Positions 22,205 through 34,735 of a stretch of DNA of 64,000 nt are shown here, piece by piece. The position numbers were made by a program, and so were the translations under genes. The DNA is from Anthostomella pinea (lineage: Eukaryota; Ascomycota; Sordariomycetes; Xylariales; Xylariaceae). The notes under the pieces were generated by a model. The model was given only the letters and a program-made list of their open reading frames with translations. It was not told the DNA's origin and ran no database searches. Position 1 is the stretch's first letter. The number at the start of each line of letters is the position of its first letter. The stretch is taken from the NCBI GenBank assembly GCA_963556695.1, contig CAUWAG010000006.1, forward strand, positions 4,526,001-4,590,000, read 5' to 3'.

Positions 22205-25200
22205 TCAACCACCTTTCCTCTCGCCATCGGGAGGACGCTCCTCGCCCTTGTCCTTCGCCGGCGAAGAAGCAGCCATCTGACCACCCTTCTTCTCAGGCTC
22301 CGGGCCGCCCATCTTCGAGGAGGAACTGCCGACGTTATTCCACGCGCTGGAAATGGTCCGAGACTCGCGCAGCTGGGCCGATGGGGGCGAAATGGGAAGC
22401 GAGGGGAAGTCACTATCGTTCAACGTCGGCATCGTGGAGCCCCTGGGTTTTGTTACTGCTGCCTGCTTTCGCTGCGGCTGCGTCTGCGCCTGTTGCTGCG
22501 ACTTTTGCTGCTGCTTGCCCTTAGGTAGAGCAGGCTTCGGCACGTCCGCTTTGGCGTTGTTGTCCTTGGGAGGCGGAGCTCCTCCTCCTCCTCCCTTCTT
22601 GGACGCTGGCCCGGTCTTCTGCTTGTTCTTGGGCTTGCCAGAAGTTTGCCATCCATCGTTATCCGCCTCGTCTTTGGTTCCGGCAGAAGACTTTTCGGCC
22701 GGGGCCTCGGTCGTCTTCTTTTCCGGAGCCGCTGTATCGTTGCCTTTGGCCTTCTTCAGGGGCTGGTCGGGCTTGGCGTTCTTTTGATCGACTAGAGTGT
22801 TGGACCTCTTCGTCTCGGAAGGCCGCTGCTGATTTGCCGAAGCTTGGGGCTTCTGGGCGTGTGCTTCGTGTGCTTTCTTCTCTGGAGCAACGACATCCTT
22901 GCCCTTGCCCTTCTTCTGATCGACTGGAGTGTTACTTCTCTTGATCTCAGAAGCCTGCTGCTGAACAATCGAAGCCTGGGGCTTCTGAACCTGGGTCTCC
23001 TGCACTTTCTTCTCAGTAGCAACGACGTCCTTGCCTTTGAAGGCACCCTTCTTGTTGGCCTGGCTGGGTTTGGACTCCTTTTGATCGACGGGAGTCTCAT
23101 TCTTCTTTGTCTCGGAGGACTGTTGCTGATTGACTGGAGTGTTGGCCCTCTTCGTCTCAGAAGGCGGCTGCTGATCAACCGAAGCCTGGGGTTTCTGGAC
23201 ATGTACTTCATGCACCTTCTCAGCAGCAACGACATCATTGCCTTTGAATCCACCCTTCTTGTTGGCCTGGCTGGGTTTCGACTCCTTCTGGTCGGCGGGA
23301 GTATCAGTCTTCTTCGTCTCAGAAGGCTGTTGCTGATCAGCCGAAGTCTGCGGCTTCTGGGTATGTGCTTCGTGCGCCTTCTTTTCGGGAGCAACGACAT
23401 CATTGCCCTTAAACCCACCCTTCTTGTTGGTCTGGTTGGGTTTGGACTCTCTCTGACCGACTGGAGTGTTGCTTCTCTTCGTCTCAGAGGACTGCTGCTG
23501 ATCGACTGGAACGGGAGCCTTCTCTTTGGCCTCAACCTTGGCAGCTGTGTTGCCCCGAGATTGGCCGTCCTGCTCCGACTTTCCCTTCTGTACCTGCTTG
23601 CCTTTGCCCTTGGCGCCTTGGTTGGGAGCCGCGCCCTTCAGGTTCCCCTTGCTGGACTGTTGGGGCAACTTCTTGGCTGGTCCCTTGTTGGAGTCGTTGG
23701 CCTTCTCAGCCGGGGTTTTGCTTCCGTCCCTCTTTCCGCCCTGTGAAGTATTGACGAACTCGTTGGCACGTGGGTCTAACTTCTTCTGCGGAGACGGCGT
23801 CTTTCCGCTCTGTGAAGTATCGACGAACTCGTTGGCACGTGGGTCTAACTTCTTCTGCGGAGACGGCACCTGCTTCTGGACGACAGTTGAAGCGTTGGTC
23901 GGGTTCGGCATTTGCTTGCACCCTTTCTTTCCCTGGCCCTTCTGATCCTTGCCCTTGTTGTGAGGTCCAGACATGGGGTCGTGGTATGCAGGGAATGCTT
24001 CCGACATCTGGCGGCTTGAGCCCTCGGGCGGAGCTCCAATGCGAGGAGTCGGAAGACCTGTCTGCGCCTGCTGTTGCTCCTGAGGGTAGGATGGAAGCGC
24101 AGATGAGGCAAGATCGGGTTTGAACGAAGCGGAAGAGTAGGCGGGAACAGCCTCAGTGTTAGAGCCTGGTACCAGTAGTGGATTCTGCGCAGCCGTGTCC
24201 TGTCGCTTCTTGTTCTTCCCTTTCTTGTTCGTCTTGGGGTAGGCAGACCCGCCGTGCTGCTGTTGCTGCCCATGACGAGGATCCTGCTGGCTAGTGGGCT
24301 TGCGCTGGTTGGGTTCGCCCTTGTTCGAGTTCTGCTTGGGCTTCTTCTTGGGGGATGAGCGTTCCGAGGCGCCGCCAGTCGTCTGGTCGACCTCGTCCAC
24401 CTTGCGTTTGGCGGGAGGACTGGGCTCGCGAGTAAGACGAATCTGCGCTGCGGAGGTGGGCTGGACGCTGTGCTTCTTGGGCTGGTCAGTCGAAGCCTCG
24501 ATTGTCTGTTGCGAAGCCTTGACTTCAGTTTCAAGGGGCTGGTAGGTCAATGGCAACAGGTAGACAGGCTCTTCGTTGACCTTGGTAGGCTGGTCAGCAG
24601 TCTTCTTCTCCTTTTGCTCGCCCTTGCCCTTGTGATCCTGTGAAGTGGCCAGAGCCTGCTGGCCCTCGTTGTTTGGGCCTTGCGGAGTCTCAACCTCCGG
24701 CTGCGTCGAGCTCTGACCCTGGATCGGATTGCCTTCAAGGTGTTCCGCGAAATCGCGGACAATAGGATCTGCGATTGGCATATCGTCACCAAAACCTTCA
24801 GGCACCCATTTGGCCCTGCCCGGTCGTATGCGTACAGTGCCCAGATCAATCTCGTCATCCTTGCCGAACTTCGCAGAAGCTGCCAACTTTCGAAGTGCGG
24901 AGAAAGCAACCGGGGCTTTGCCTCCATCTTGACCCGAGAGCGGCGATGCCTTCTTAGAGCTGGAATCCTGACTTGGGGTCATGACGCGCGTGCTCTCATC
25001 GCTGGTTGGGCTCCCTTGACGACTGCCCAAGCGAGAGGTCGACATCTCGCCCGTCAGCGTCTCAATCTTTCTAATCAGGTCTGCTGATGCGTCGGGTGTC
25101 TTGGCTTCAGAGCGGTTGCTCTCGTCGGATGATACGGCCACGCTGGGACTACCGTCGGTGTCGTCACTTCGCAGGCGGGGGTCGTGTTTCAGTGGCGTGA

Positions 25201-28200
25201 TGTTGGTCTGTGGGAACGTTGCCACTGGGCCAGCGACCACGGAGTCCGAAGATGGCTTGCTTTCCATAACCTCTGGGGCTGTCTGGTGAGGCCCACGGGT
25301 AGGTGATATCAGCAGCTCTTGACGCGGAGCAACACCCGCCACAGCCTGGTTCACGTTCTGGGGATGGATGGGCAGAGCGGGGGGGCCGGGAAAGGCGGAT
25401 ATCTCTTCGGGGATCGGAGTTGGGATCATGCCTGGATGAACCGGCGAAGGCATATGCGGAAGGGCAAGGGACGGGTGAGCTACTCCCTGTACACCATAGG
25501 GAGCACGTTGCGAAGGTCGGTTCTGGCCATCTTGTTGATGGTACGAACCTTGTCTGTCCTTCCCATACGGCCTCCAGTACTGCGATCCTATGCTGTAATT
25601 CACAGAGAGCACGTCGGGCGCGAGAGCTGCAGCGCGAAGGTTGTTTGCCGCCTTGACCGCACCATGTGCATTGGCGACAGTGGCGAATCTGGAACAATAT
25701 TAGCAATAGTTGGAGAGAAGACGGAAACTGACATGCTCAACCTACCTCACAAAAGCTGCACCCCCTGTAACGCCCTTGGCGCTCCCCTGTTGGACCCTAT
25801 CAACGCAACCGTACTGGCTGAACCACTTCTCGATACGCTCTCGACCATCTTCAGAGTTGCTGAGGCCGGCATTGAGATTCTTGACATGGATCGTGCGGTC
25901 ATTGTCCTGACAACGCGTGCATGGGCACTGGCTGCACTGCTCATAGAAATCTCTTTTGGCGTTGAGGCATTCTGTCGAAGAAGCCCCTCGGACATGCTGC
26001 CGAGCTGCATTCTCCTGGTGGTAGTGTATGTTCTCCTGATGGTAGGGGACGCCGGCCGGTGGAATCGCGGATGGCATGAGTGACGGGTCTTGAAACTGAT
26101 TCCAGTTGCCTGCATTGCCGGACTGTGGAGGACGCCCACCACTCGTTCGCCGCTGGCCGTTATTCTGGCCGTGGTTGTAGCCGTTGCCACCAAATGAAGG
26201 ACGCCTGTTTGAGGAACTGGAGTCTTTGCGCTGCCAATGGTTGCCCTTGCCATTGCCGTTGTGCAGCGGCTTCTGCGCGCTCTTCTTCGAGGGGGTACTG
26301 TCCTTGCGGTTGCGGAAAATAGATCTGGGACCGTGGATCCCATCATCGACATACTCCCATCTTGAATTGTTGCCGCCCATGGTACCATTGCCGTTGCGAG
26401 CCCCAGAGTGGGCTCGGATGGGCCGGATTTCAAGCGGGTTTCCCATCGAACTGCCTGCGTTGTGACCACGGCTCATCCCATGCTGCTGAGGAGGGCTGAA
26501 GAGACTGGAGCCTTGAGTACCCGGAATAGCATAGACGGGGCCATTGCCTGGCTTGATGGCATTGGGCATGGGATAAATAGGGGGAGGATAACTGGTGACG
26601 CCCGAGGGTCCGCAGCTCTGATTCGGCATAGGGTTGAGCAAGTGAGGAGGATGAGGAGGGAATGGGGGGAGCTGGTTTGCAAATGCCGGATTGTACTGAG
26701 CCGGTTGCATTCCTTGAGGAGGCATCTGGGCTGGATACCCCGACGGAGGTCCGTGCCGGTAGCCAGGTGTGTGGTTATGAGCCCCCGACTGGGTAAGGTT
26801 GGCAGTAATCTGCTTGCGGATATTGGGCTGGTCGTAGTATGCCGGCACATGGATGCGGCGCGGAACTATAGCCTGGTCGCTCGTGTCGAATCCAGCGGTA
26901 GGGGCGGCTTGAACCGGGGCTGGATGCGTCACGGGCGGCTGCTGTATGCTAGGCACAGCAAGGACGGGGGGCGCAGGTTGGTCCGCTGTAATGGCTGGCA
27001 CAGTCGAGCTGCGCTGTTCATCCTCGGTCGGCACTACAGCGGTTGAGGCGGACAAGACCTGCTCTACTGTGACAGGTGAACGGTCACCAGGCTTGATGCA
27101 TCCTTTGAGAACTTCGCCAACGTCATGCTCGTTTCCAGGATAAACACGAGCTTCGTTCGCATCAGAGGTAGACCCCTTAAGTGAGTCGGCTGTGACAACA
27201 GAGCCAAAACCAGGACCACTGACAAATCGCTGTCCGGTGGGCGGCGCCGAGTTGACACGCATGCGATCGGGACGCAGCATGCCGTCGGAAAGGGCCCGTG
27301 TTGCAGCATCTCCAATGTCAGGCGCATTGGAGGGCAATGTCGATTCAGGAGGGTTCTGTGGCATCGCGGGCTGGGGAGCCAACAGAATCTCCTTGACTGA
27401 TTGCACCTGCTGCTGTTGGGCAGCGTCCGCGTTCTGAGGCTGTTCGGAAGGAACTGCGTCCTGGTGTCGCGTGATAGGGTCTGAAGGCTTAGGGAGACCA
27501 GACTGCGGAGACTTGTTTGCGTGTACACGAGCTGCAGTTGCCGACGTGCCATCGACAATGACAATGCCGTTGACGACTTTACTCCCAGTCTCGATGTCGC
27601 TACCGGTGGAAGCACTTCCAGCACTTTCAGCTGGGTTGCGGTAGAGGACTAGAAGAAGTCAGACGATGCTGACATGGTCAATTGTGCAATGAAAGTACTT
27701 ACCAAGCTGCTGGTCGCTCGGGGCATGTGAAGCTTCTGTGTTGACAGGTAGCGGGCTGAGAGCGACAATCGGGAGACCACGCTTGAGATTCGCATGATGT
27801 CTCAAGAAGATCTCCCGAATTGATGGCATGTAGAAGCTATCCATCCCGTCAATCTCATCGAGCTCAGAGAACGTGAATATACCCAGGACATCCGGGTGGT
27901 GCTTAGGATTCCATTGCCGGAGCTTTTCGCAGGCGGATTTGTTGTTGAGGAGGAGCTCTGCGGCCCATTTCTCAAACTCGACCTTGGCGTCTTGGAGGAG
28001 CTCCCGGTTCATCCACAGATTCTCATAAGCCATATGGTTCATGACATTCCAGAGATTCTGAGCGCCTCGTTCGTAGATGTCTCGAGCATCAAAGTAGTGA
28101 TAGAGATCATAGTAGCCTCCTCGGAGATATTCAACGTACTTGCACTCGCCGGGCATCTGGGTTCGGAGCTCGTCACAGACGAGTTGAATCTTACTTGCGT

Positions 28201-28429
28201 GCCAGTACTCACCCTGTCGCTCGATGGTAGGGTTAGTTACCATGCGGAAAGTCTTGGTGCCATTCTTGGTCGAGAACACAGCCGGGAAGTTCGTTGGTGC
28301 ATGGGTGAAGAAGTCGACGGGTGGTTCGCCATCCGAGAACTTCTTGAATCCGTACTCGGAACCGTCAGGAGGTTTTCCAGCCGTCATCTGTGCCTGCTGC
28401 AAGGTGAATCCGACGTATCTCGGCGGCAT
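22205..28429 (-). CDS. Giant low-complexity RRM protein (2037 residues)
   Basis: Exons 28429-27703, 27648-25746 and 25688-22205; all phases fit and the second junction restores FVRFATVANAHGAV. The first ~240 residues form a globular-looking region of unrecognised type (MPPRYVGFTLQQAQM..., YVEYLRGGYYDLYHYF, WAAELLLNNK). The middle is Pro/Gln/Asn-rich. A Cys-bearing stretch (CSQCPCTRCQDND) directly precedes an RRM at about 830-900 (RTIHVKNLNAGLSN...KWFSQYGCVDRV...GGAAFVRFATV). The C-terminal ~1100 residues are disordered, Lys/Gln/Ser-rich and repetitive, ending with a conserved-looking NDSDFPSLP and GERPPDGERKGG. Role in RNA handling is inferred from the RRM only. Many overlapping long frames on the other strand are composition artefacts of the repeats. 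Confidence 0.85.
22720..23490. repeat. About five imperfect coding repeats of roughly 50 codons
   Basis: Inside the giant RRM gene, a block reading like TPVDQKESKPSQANKKGGFK, GNDVVA, EKKAHEAH, QKPQAS and QQQPSETKR recurs from about 23490 down to 22720. Unit length varies by multiples of three, so the frame is kept. Confidence 0.8.
23731..23870. repeat. Two near-identical 69-bp coding repeats
   Basis: The segment encoding SPQKKLDPRANEFV plus flanks occurs twice, 69 bp apart (marker GTGAAGTAT at 23743 and 23812), differing at few bases. This suggests recent duplication in the same gene. Confidence 0.85.
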
Positions 28430-29395
28430 GATACGAAGTTGCGATTGACTGATGGTCTTTGAGGTTGCGTGGGAGATAGGAAGGGACCAAGTGCAAGAAT
28501 CTGTCAAAGGCGTAGAGAATTTGGAGGCAATGGAGAGAGACCAAAACCACTTGCACGAGTGAGCCAGAAAATGCTGAAAAAGGTTTGTGGGTGGGTGCGT
28601 GATGTTATGCTTGTGGGCGAGGTGGAAGCGGGTTGGGGTTGGGAGATGGAGGGCAAGGCAGAACAAAAGTGCCTGCGTCGAAGGGCAGGCAAAACGAGAA
28701 GCAGGTTCTGCAGAACGCGAGCCCAATCCCAATTTGCTGCTGTACTGGGGAGGAGTGGGTTGGTTTTCAATTGCCAGTGTACGGGGTTGCTGTGGTGCTG
28801 TTTTCCTAGGAAACGAAATGTATGCCTGAGGCGAGTCGACCTTGGGTGCAGCAAGCTCGACTGCAGGTACTTGTCAGTTAGCCAGGCAACCTTGGTAAAC
28901 AGTTCGAGGCCCCTCCGAAGATTCCATGCACGGCGTGTCCAGTCCACAGCGGCCTCGAAGATGCATCGGGGACTCGGGGTAGCTATAAGAATGGTAGCCT
29001 GGGACTCGAAGGTCAGGAGCTTAGGAAATACACATCGACGACGAGGGGTACATGATTTCTGACTCTGGGCTCACATGCAGGCAACGAAGCTCCATTAACT
29101 CGAGGGCCATAGCAGGACATGACCATATGTCATTAGAGACTTTATACATGCAGTACTACCTAGAATATGGGACAGGTAATGAACTTGTGGCAAACCTCGA
29201 GATCAGAAGGAGGAGGATGGGTGTGACTTTAGTCTCAATATCGTGAGACGAGAGCCGCAACGACCGACTCGAAGCCGATCTCCAGGCGAGGACGACGACC
29301 TTCCGCACAAGGCCTGATGGTGATGGGGCAACCGACGCTGTTCGATGGGTAGCTGCAGAGACAAAAGCCCCTTGTTGGTATACCTCCCCATGAGG
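28430..29395. promoter_or_regulatory. Upstream region of the giant RRM gene
   Basis: 966 bp between FMP46's stop and the RRM gene's ATG (both minus strand). Open frames here are short or start at non-ATG codons. It likely carries the RRM gene's promoter and 5' leader and FMP46's 3' end. Confidence 0.4.
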
Positions 29396-29964
29396 CTACT
29401 CTTTGCTCTCTACCTGTTCCAGCACTTTGAGTATCTCAGACTCCTTGTCAGAGGCAACTGCCTTGCCGTTATTCCAATCCACAATCTGTGACCTAGTTAG
29501 TCACTGGATATGGGCATATCGGTTGCAATAGTAAAGTCATTCAGGCAACATACCACTGGTCGCTTGAAGTTGTCGGCGCTCTCCTTGAACTTCTTCAGGG
29601 CATCTTTCTCCGTTGATGCGCCCTGAATTATAGAGCTGATCTTGCTCTTGCCCACATACTCTAGTATAGTCTGAAGTTGGTCTGCCGTCGGAGGATCCTC
29701 GGTGATGTTCAAGTCAAACTCCTGACGCTGGCGATGGGGATGGGTCTGGTGCGAGTGGTCACTAGCCTGATCCTCTGTGGCAACCTCGGTGGCGTTGGCC
29801 GAGACCTGCTTGAGCAGAGTAGCAACGCGCACCGAAGCCTGGGAGCTTGGCTTGTGGAAGAGGGTGACGATGTCGACGGGTTTGTGCTACTCGGCCAGCT
29901 GGGTCAGTTCAGTCCATTCACTAGGTGCTCATTCACATTGGGCTTCACTCACGAATCGAAACAT
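29396..29964 (-). CDS. FMP46: FMP46-like mitochondrial thioredoxin-fold protein (DUF1687)
   Basis: Exons 29964-29953 (12 nt), 29886-29554 and 29485-29396 give 144 residues: MFRF|HKPVDIVTLFHKPSSQASVRVATLL..., EFDLNITEDPPTADQLQTILEYVG, FKRPVIVDWNNGKAV. This is the fungal Fmp46/DUF1687 redox-type family found in mitochondria (family knowledge). The tiny first exon MFRF with donor GTGAGT is characteristic of the family's start. The third exon begins after GTCACAG and not the nearer CTAG, because only that gives IVDWNNGKAV. No CxxC pair was seen in the fold. Confidence 0.85.
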
Positions 29965-30552
29965 GGTGCTGGTGGATTCTTTGTATGTCTTCCTAGTTGA
30001 ATTGGTCTCGTCGGTGTGGAAGAGGGCCCAAGCAAATGGAGGAAGAGGGTGGTTAAAGATGCTGTCGTTTTGTTGCCGTTTTGGGACAGCACAAGGTATG
30101 TAGCTGAAGGCTGAAGCTCAAGCTCCCAGTCAGCCGGGCCCGGCCGTTACGTCAAGCGCCGGGACCTGTGGCTAAAGAGCTGGAGCGCTAGTTGCAAGTG
30201 GTCCGTGCCTCTTCTTCCAAAGCCAAGCAATATCTCGGAAGCCCTGACCACCTCTATCCTCCCGTCTGCAGGGACCTTCCCATTAGCGGTCCCCGTTGCC
30301 GGGCAGAGGCGTGGCTAGGTCCCAAAATTTATCATCTTGAAGCTGAATGCGAATGTAGCATTTTCCCATATTCTCACTTGTCAAGGCTGTCTTCACCCCG
30401 CCTGTTTCTGATACGAAACCACTTCTTCGAAACCCTTCAAACCCCCTTTTGCTCTATACGCTGCCTGGCTTAAATTGCTGCGACTGCCCTAGGACTAAGT
30501 TGCACTGGTGTTTTGTTATCTTACCTCAGAAGTAAGGCAGCAAGCAAGGGAC
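29965..30552. promoter_or_regulatory. Divergent region, FMP46 / Nup53
   Basis: 588 bp between divergent starts. Nothing beyond general promoter sequence was seen. Confidence 0.35.
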
Positions 30553-31981
30553 ATGATGAGGCCCATCATCCTACACAACGTCCCGGACGAGGAGCTCTAC
30601 ACGGGTGATGACGGAGTCCAACGACCGTATGCTGTGGTCTGGCCCGAGTACGTCAACTACAACAACCTATCCTTCTTCAGCCCCTCCATCCCTTCTCCAC
30701 CACTGTTTTACACGATTGCATCGGCTCACCATGTCCAACGACAGAGGCGATCGCTCGCGCACTGCACCGCGCACACGTGCCCGCGAAGTCAACGAGTCTG
30801 GTTCTTTCGGCAAGTCGACCAGAAGGTCTCGGTCGCGGACCGGCAGCGCGCCTCCGAAACGCGGGGATGCGACTATGCAGAGCGCCGACAAGGTCTTTTC
30901 CAGCTACATAGCCAGTCGACAGCAGACACCTATTGCGAACGAACCCACCCAAAGAAAGTCGAGCTACCTTTCCCAGACCGCCATCGCGCCTTCGCAAGAC
31001 GACCCAGCTGCCGCCGCACAAGCCCTCGCCTACGCTAAGCAACCAGTCGAGATCATACTGAGGGGCTACTCGTCGCCGTCGCAGCAGTACGCCGCTATCA
31101 ACCACTACGAGCAGCTGGCGGGGAGAATATGCGAGGATTACTCAAGAGAACCGCCCATCGAGGCCCGGCGGTACAAGTCTGATCTGCGAGATCCCGCCCT
31201 CACGACAAGACAGCCGCTGTCAAACGAGGAACGGAAACGAGTCAACAAGTTTGCTGGCGGGGAACACTGGATCAAGGTCACATTCGAGTCGCAAGAGGCA
31301 GCTGATTCCGCCATTTACGCCTCTCCACAGAAGATCATGGGCCATCTCGTCTATGCAGAACCGTACCGCAGCCTGCCTCCTCTCGAGGATGCTGCCGTTC
31401 TTGACTTGATGGGAGATGTTGGGATGCTCGATCCGACGAGATCGAATACTGTTCGCGGACGCGGTCGACGACCCTCAGAGGGCCGCAATAAGAGTGTGAC
31501 ACTTCCCAGGTCTTTCTCGACACCTGGCGCAGACCGAAACACAGGAACAAATGGTCAACTTGGCTCGCCTCCTGATTCTCAAACCTCAACCCAGACCATG
31601 GATAGCGCAACTATATCGGCATCTTCTGCCACCGCCTCTACAGCTACGGTGACGGGCATGTCAGTCAATCCGAATGCAGAGAACGAGCTAGAGGTAGCCA
31701 ACGGTACCTTGAGTCGACGCATTCCCACAGCGAAGCGATTGCAGCTCCTGCCGGCCGAAGACGCCTTGGTCAAGCAGCCCAAGTGGAATGAGCGGCTGCT
31801 GGCCTTGGTTCCCCTGCTGGGATGGTTCGCTAGCGGCGTCATCGGAAACGAGGTCCCCCGTAACGAGATGGGAGATTTCGACATGAACAAAGCCAGTCTG
31901 TACTGGAAGATCATGTTCTGGCTCGACTACTGGTTCAGCCTCTTTGGCCGGGAGCTCGTTAGTAACGAGAAGGACGATTGA
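30553..31981 (+). CDS. NUP53: Nucleoporin Nup53/Nup35-type with MPPN (RRM-like) domain
   Basis: Exons 30553-30647 and 30745-31981 give 443 residues. Exon 1 encodes [28 protein letters not shown], the conserved fungal Nup53 N-terminus. The second exon has an SR-like basic patch ([11 protein letters not shown]), then the MPPN fold at about 160-270 ([58 protein letters not shown]). The C-terminal helix [20 protein letters not shown] is amphipathic and aromatic, as in the membrane-binding tail of Nup53 that anchors the Nup170/Nup93 layer to the pore membrane (family knowledge). The acceptor before 30745 is chosen by phase (GA/A). An ATG inside the 97-nt intron is in frame with exon 2 and could give a shorter isoform. 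Confidence 0.85.
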
Positions 31982-32380
31982 AAAAATCAGAGAGGGTATC
32001 ACGAGACAAGATGGAAGGGGGATGGGAATCTGTAAATACACGGACGGCAGCATGGTTATCATCACAATCATTGCTCGTAAGGAGTCACGGATACAAAAGT
32101 CGGGGCGCATTGCATGGAGTTTGTCATCAGTGGCTACAAATTGCTACATATAATAGAAAGATGTCATCCCTCCCTGCTGGTTGCCTCTGCCCTTGGGCGA
32201 CACTTTATGTAGTTGTAATAGATGTACCAACACCAAGATGCTTCGATCGCTTCAAGAGGTTGTTAGAGGGTATTACTATTGACAAGGTCTATTCTTTACC
32301 GGCCGTCTATCGTAACAAGTAATTCATAATCAGCACACACAGTACGTGATACGACTAATCAGCCCATCTGCTGTCGTCCA
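31982..32380. other. Convergent intergenic region
   Basis: 399 bp between 3' ends; only terminator/UTR sequence was expected and nothing specific was seen. Confidence 0.3.
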
Positions 32381-33877
32381 TCATTCGACGTCTTCCTCAT
32401 TGGGACTCCATCTGCGCTCCCTCTCGTCAGCAGTCGAGGCATCTACAGGATCAACCGGCTGCGGCGTTAAATCTCCCTCCCCGCCTGTTCTCTCAAGGCC
32501 CATGTCTCTCCAAGGCGAGTCGGCGTCGGCATCGATCTCGTCCCCGTTTAGTACAGTGGTCAGCCCCTGAGCCGACGCATCCCGCGCCCCCTCCACGCCA
32601 TCATCATCACCACCAGCACCACCGTCACTGCCGCCATCATCATTGCCGTAGTCTTCGTGTCCCAGAAGCAGCGATTCGGGATCCATGATGACGTCCGTCG
32701 CGCGCCGGCGTATGGGCTGCGGACTGAACGGCCGCACGCCGCGGCTCTGGTTGAACTCGGAGAATATGCTCTCGGTATCGGTGCGGTCCCGATCGACGAC
32801 GGCACCCGCCAGGCTCTGGTACCGGTCCGTCTCGACGAGCAGGCTGTCGGCGCGTCCATGGCCGCCCTTCGTGCGCCCCCTGCCGCCCGAGTCGGACCCC
32901 GAGTCGGCCAGTATGCTCCTGGGCGGCAGTATACTAAACAGCTTCGTCCCATCCGCGGCGCCCGCACCGCCACCACCCGCCCCGTTGCTCACGAACGCTG
33001 CCGCCGCATCGTCGTCCTCGCTTGCAAAAAGATCCTGCCCCTTCTCCAGCAGATCGTCGAGCCCGCCGCCGCTCCAGCCCTTGCGCGCCAGGCCCTCAAA
33101 TATGTCGACCTCGGCCCTGACGAGCGAGCAGCTCGCGTCGAGGATCTTGACGCTCGTCTCCTGGCTCTCGCGCAGCATGGCGCGTGCATGATCGCCGTGC
33201 AGCGCCGTGAGGCCGTCCAGCCGGCCCGTCAGCTCGACGAGGTGCTCGCGGAACTTGCCGACGTCGCGGCGGCGCTGCTTGTGCAGCTTCAAGCCGTCCT
33301 TCTCGAGGCGGCGGATCTCGCGCGACCGTTGGGCGACGGCCTGCTGGTACGAAGCGTCCTCGTCCTCCATGTCGCGCCGCCACTTGTCCAGCTCGTGCAG
33401 CAGCGGCACCTCGAAGCTGCGGTATACTGTTTCGGACAGGATCTGCTGGTGGTTCGCGATCAGGTGGTGCACGCCGCTAGCGCCTAGTAGCAAGTCGGCC
33501 GTGCAGCTGCCCTTGGGCGACGTGAAGCTGTTCGTCAGGTTGGCGCCGGCGGGCGGGGCGCTGAGCGAGTCGGCGCGCGACTCCTTCAGGCGCGCGCATG
33601 ATTCTAGGGCCGAGCCGAAGGCGGACGCGGCGGTCGACAGCGAGGAGAGGGCTATGCGGTAGGATTTGGCGGTGGCGAGGAGGTCCGAGTAGGCCTGCTG
33701 CGACAGCTCGAGGTCGGCCTTGGTGAGCACGGCGTGGGCGGGGCGCGGGGGAGGTGGGAGAGGGAGACTGTAGGACGAGAGCTGGTTGGCGGTTGAGGCG
33801 TACGAGTAGATCGAGCCGGGTAGAGGGATCTGAGAGGGCGTGGGCGAGAGGAGCCTCTCAGGGGCTGTCGTCGTCAT
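32381..33877 (-). CDS. IVY1: Ivy1-like phospholipid-binding BAR-type protein
   Basis: A single exon of 498 residues from ATG at 33877. Residues ~50-300 form a long helical BAR/IMD-like region: LTKADLELSQQAYSDLLATAK, ALSSLSTAASAFGSALESCARLK, IANHQQILSETVYRSFEVPLL, RREIRRLEKDGLKLHKQRRRD-type basic helix, DASCSLVRAEVDIFEGLARKGW. The C-terminal ~190 residues are acidic and disordered. This layout fits fungal Ivy1, an inverse-BAR protein that binds PI3P and interacts with Ypt7 and the vacuolar/EGO-TORC1 machinery (family knowledge). The gene is GC-rich with no intron. Confidence 0.82.
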   Translation of the reverse strand: MTTTAPERLLSPTPSQIPLPGSIYSYASTANQLSSYSLPLPPPPRPAHAVLTKADLELSQQAYSDLLATAKSYRIALSSLSTAASAFGSALESCARLKESRADSLSAPPAGANLTNSFTSPKGSCTADLLLGASGVHHLIANHQQILSETVYRSFEVPLLHELDKWRRDMEDEDASYQQAVAQRSREIRRLEKDGLKLHKQRRRDVGKFREHLVELTGRLDGLTALHGDHARAMLRESQETSVKILDASCSLVRAEVDIFEGLARKGWSGGGLDDLLEKGQDLFASEDDDAAAAFVSNGAGGGGAGAADGTKLFSILPPRSILADSGSDSGGRGRTKGGHGRADSLLVETDRYQSLAGAVVDRDRTDTESIFSEFNQSRGVRPFSPQPIRRRATDVIMDPESLLLGHEDYGNDDGGSDGGAGGDDDGVEGARDASAQGLTTVLNGDEIDADADSPWRDMGLERTGGEGDLTPQPVDPVDASTADERERRWSPNEEDVE

Positions 33878-34735
33878 TGCGGGCGCGGGAGGTGTGCTGC
33901 TGCAGGTGGTCTGGTGGGATGTTTGTGTGCGATAATATGACTGGTCGGAATTTGTTTACTTCGGGCGTCAGGGGTGTTCGGATGGCAACGGCCGTGGACA
34001 GATCGGTAAAGGCCAGATGGGTAGCGACGAAGCTGATGCTCAAGGTGACATCGTTGTAGGAATAGAAAGAACACAGAATACAATGCAGGTGAAGAGGTGG
34101 GCTGTGCTGGTAACACGAGGGGAGGGAATTCGAGCTGGTTGTCTTCCTCGGGAGAGTTGGCCAGCTGATAGGTACTACTTACTGTGAATAAACAGGGCTC
34201 ATGATCAGATTCGGGGGACCCGGGAGGGGCCCCACTTGATAACCTTAAGTACTTTTCTAATGCAGTGTTAGCTCAGACCTCCTGACCTCCCACCCTCGGA
34301 TAGGTTATCGTGAGAACAGTACAATGCAAAGCTACAATGCAAAGCTACAATGCAAAGCTACAATGCAAAGTTACAATGCGAGGTGCATGCTTTATTCTAG
34401 GTGGTGTAGGAGGTCTAAGGAATACGAGACAATGGAACAAAGGTTGAATTGTCTTTTGCTCTCCCTCTCTTCGTCCAAAAGTGAGCCCATTCAGTCAAGC
34501 AACGCCTAAGAGATGCCCGATTATCTTCTTTCATTGCTAGCCAGCGGAATTTCATTGTGAAGATGTGACCGTCGCCTAGGTAGGTAGTGAGCAGACGTGA
34601 AGCTATTTACAAACAACCGAGACTCAGACCATCCTGACCAGCAGCCCTAGCTGTGAATATCCTCGGCTGTGAATCCCCCTGGGTACCTGCGGCAACTCCT
34701 ACTTCACCGATCTGGCTTTTCCACCGGAAACCCTC
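33878..34735. promoter_or_regulatory. Upstream region of the Ivy1-like gene
   Basis: 858 bp without supported genes. It contains a short tandem repeat (listed separately) and grades into the decayed compartment to the right. Confidence 0.35.
34321..34379. repeat. 13-bp tandem repeat, about 4.5 copies
   Basis: ACAATGCAAAGCT is repeated head-to-tail four times, the fourth with GTT for GCT, followed by a partial copy. Confidence 0.95.

Noticed and set aside
22844..23746. 300-codon Leu-rich plus-strand ORF
   Set aside because: It is the complement of the Lys/Gln-rich repeats of the giant RRM gene; the repetitive leucines come from complementing AAG/GAG codons.
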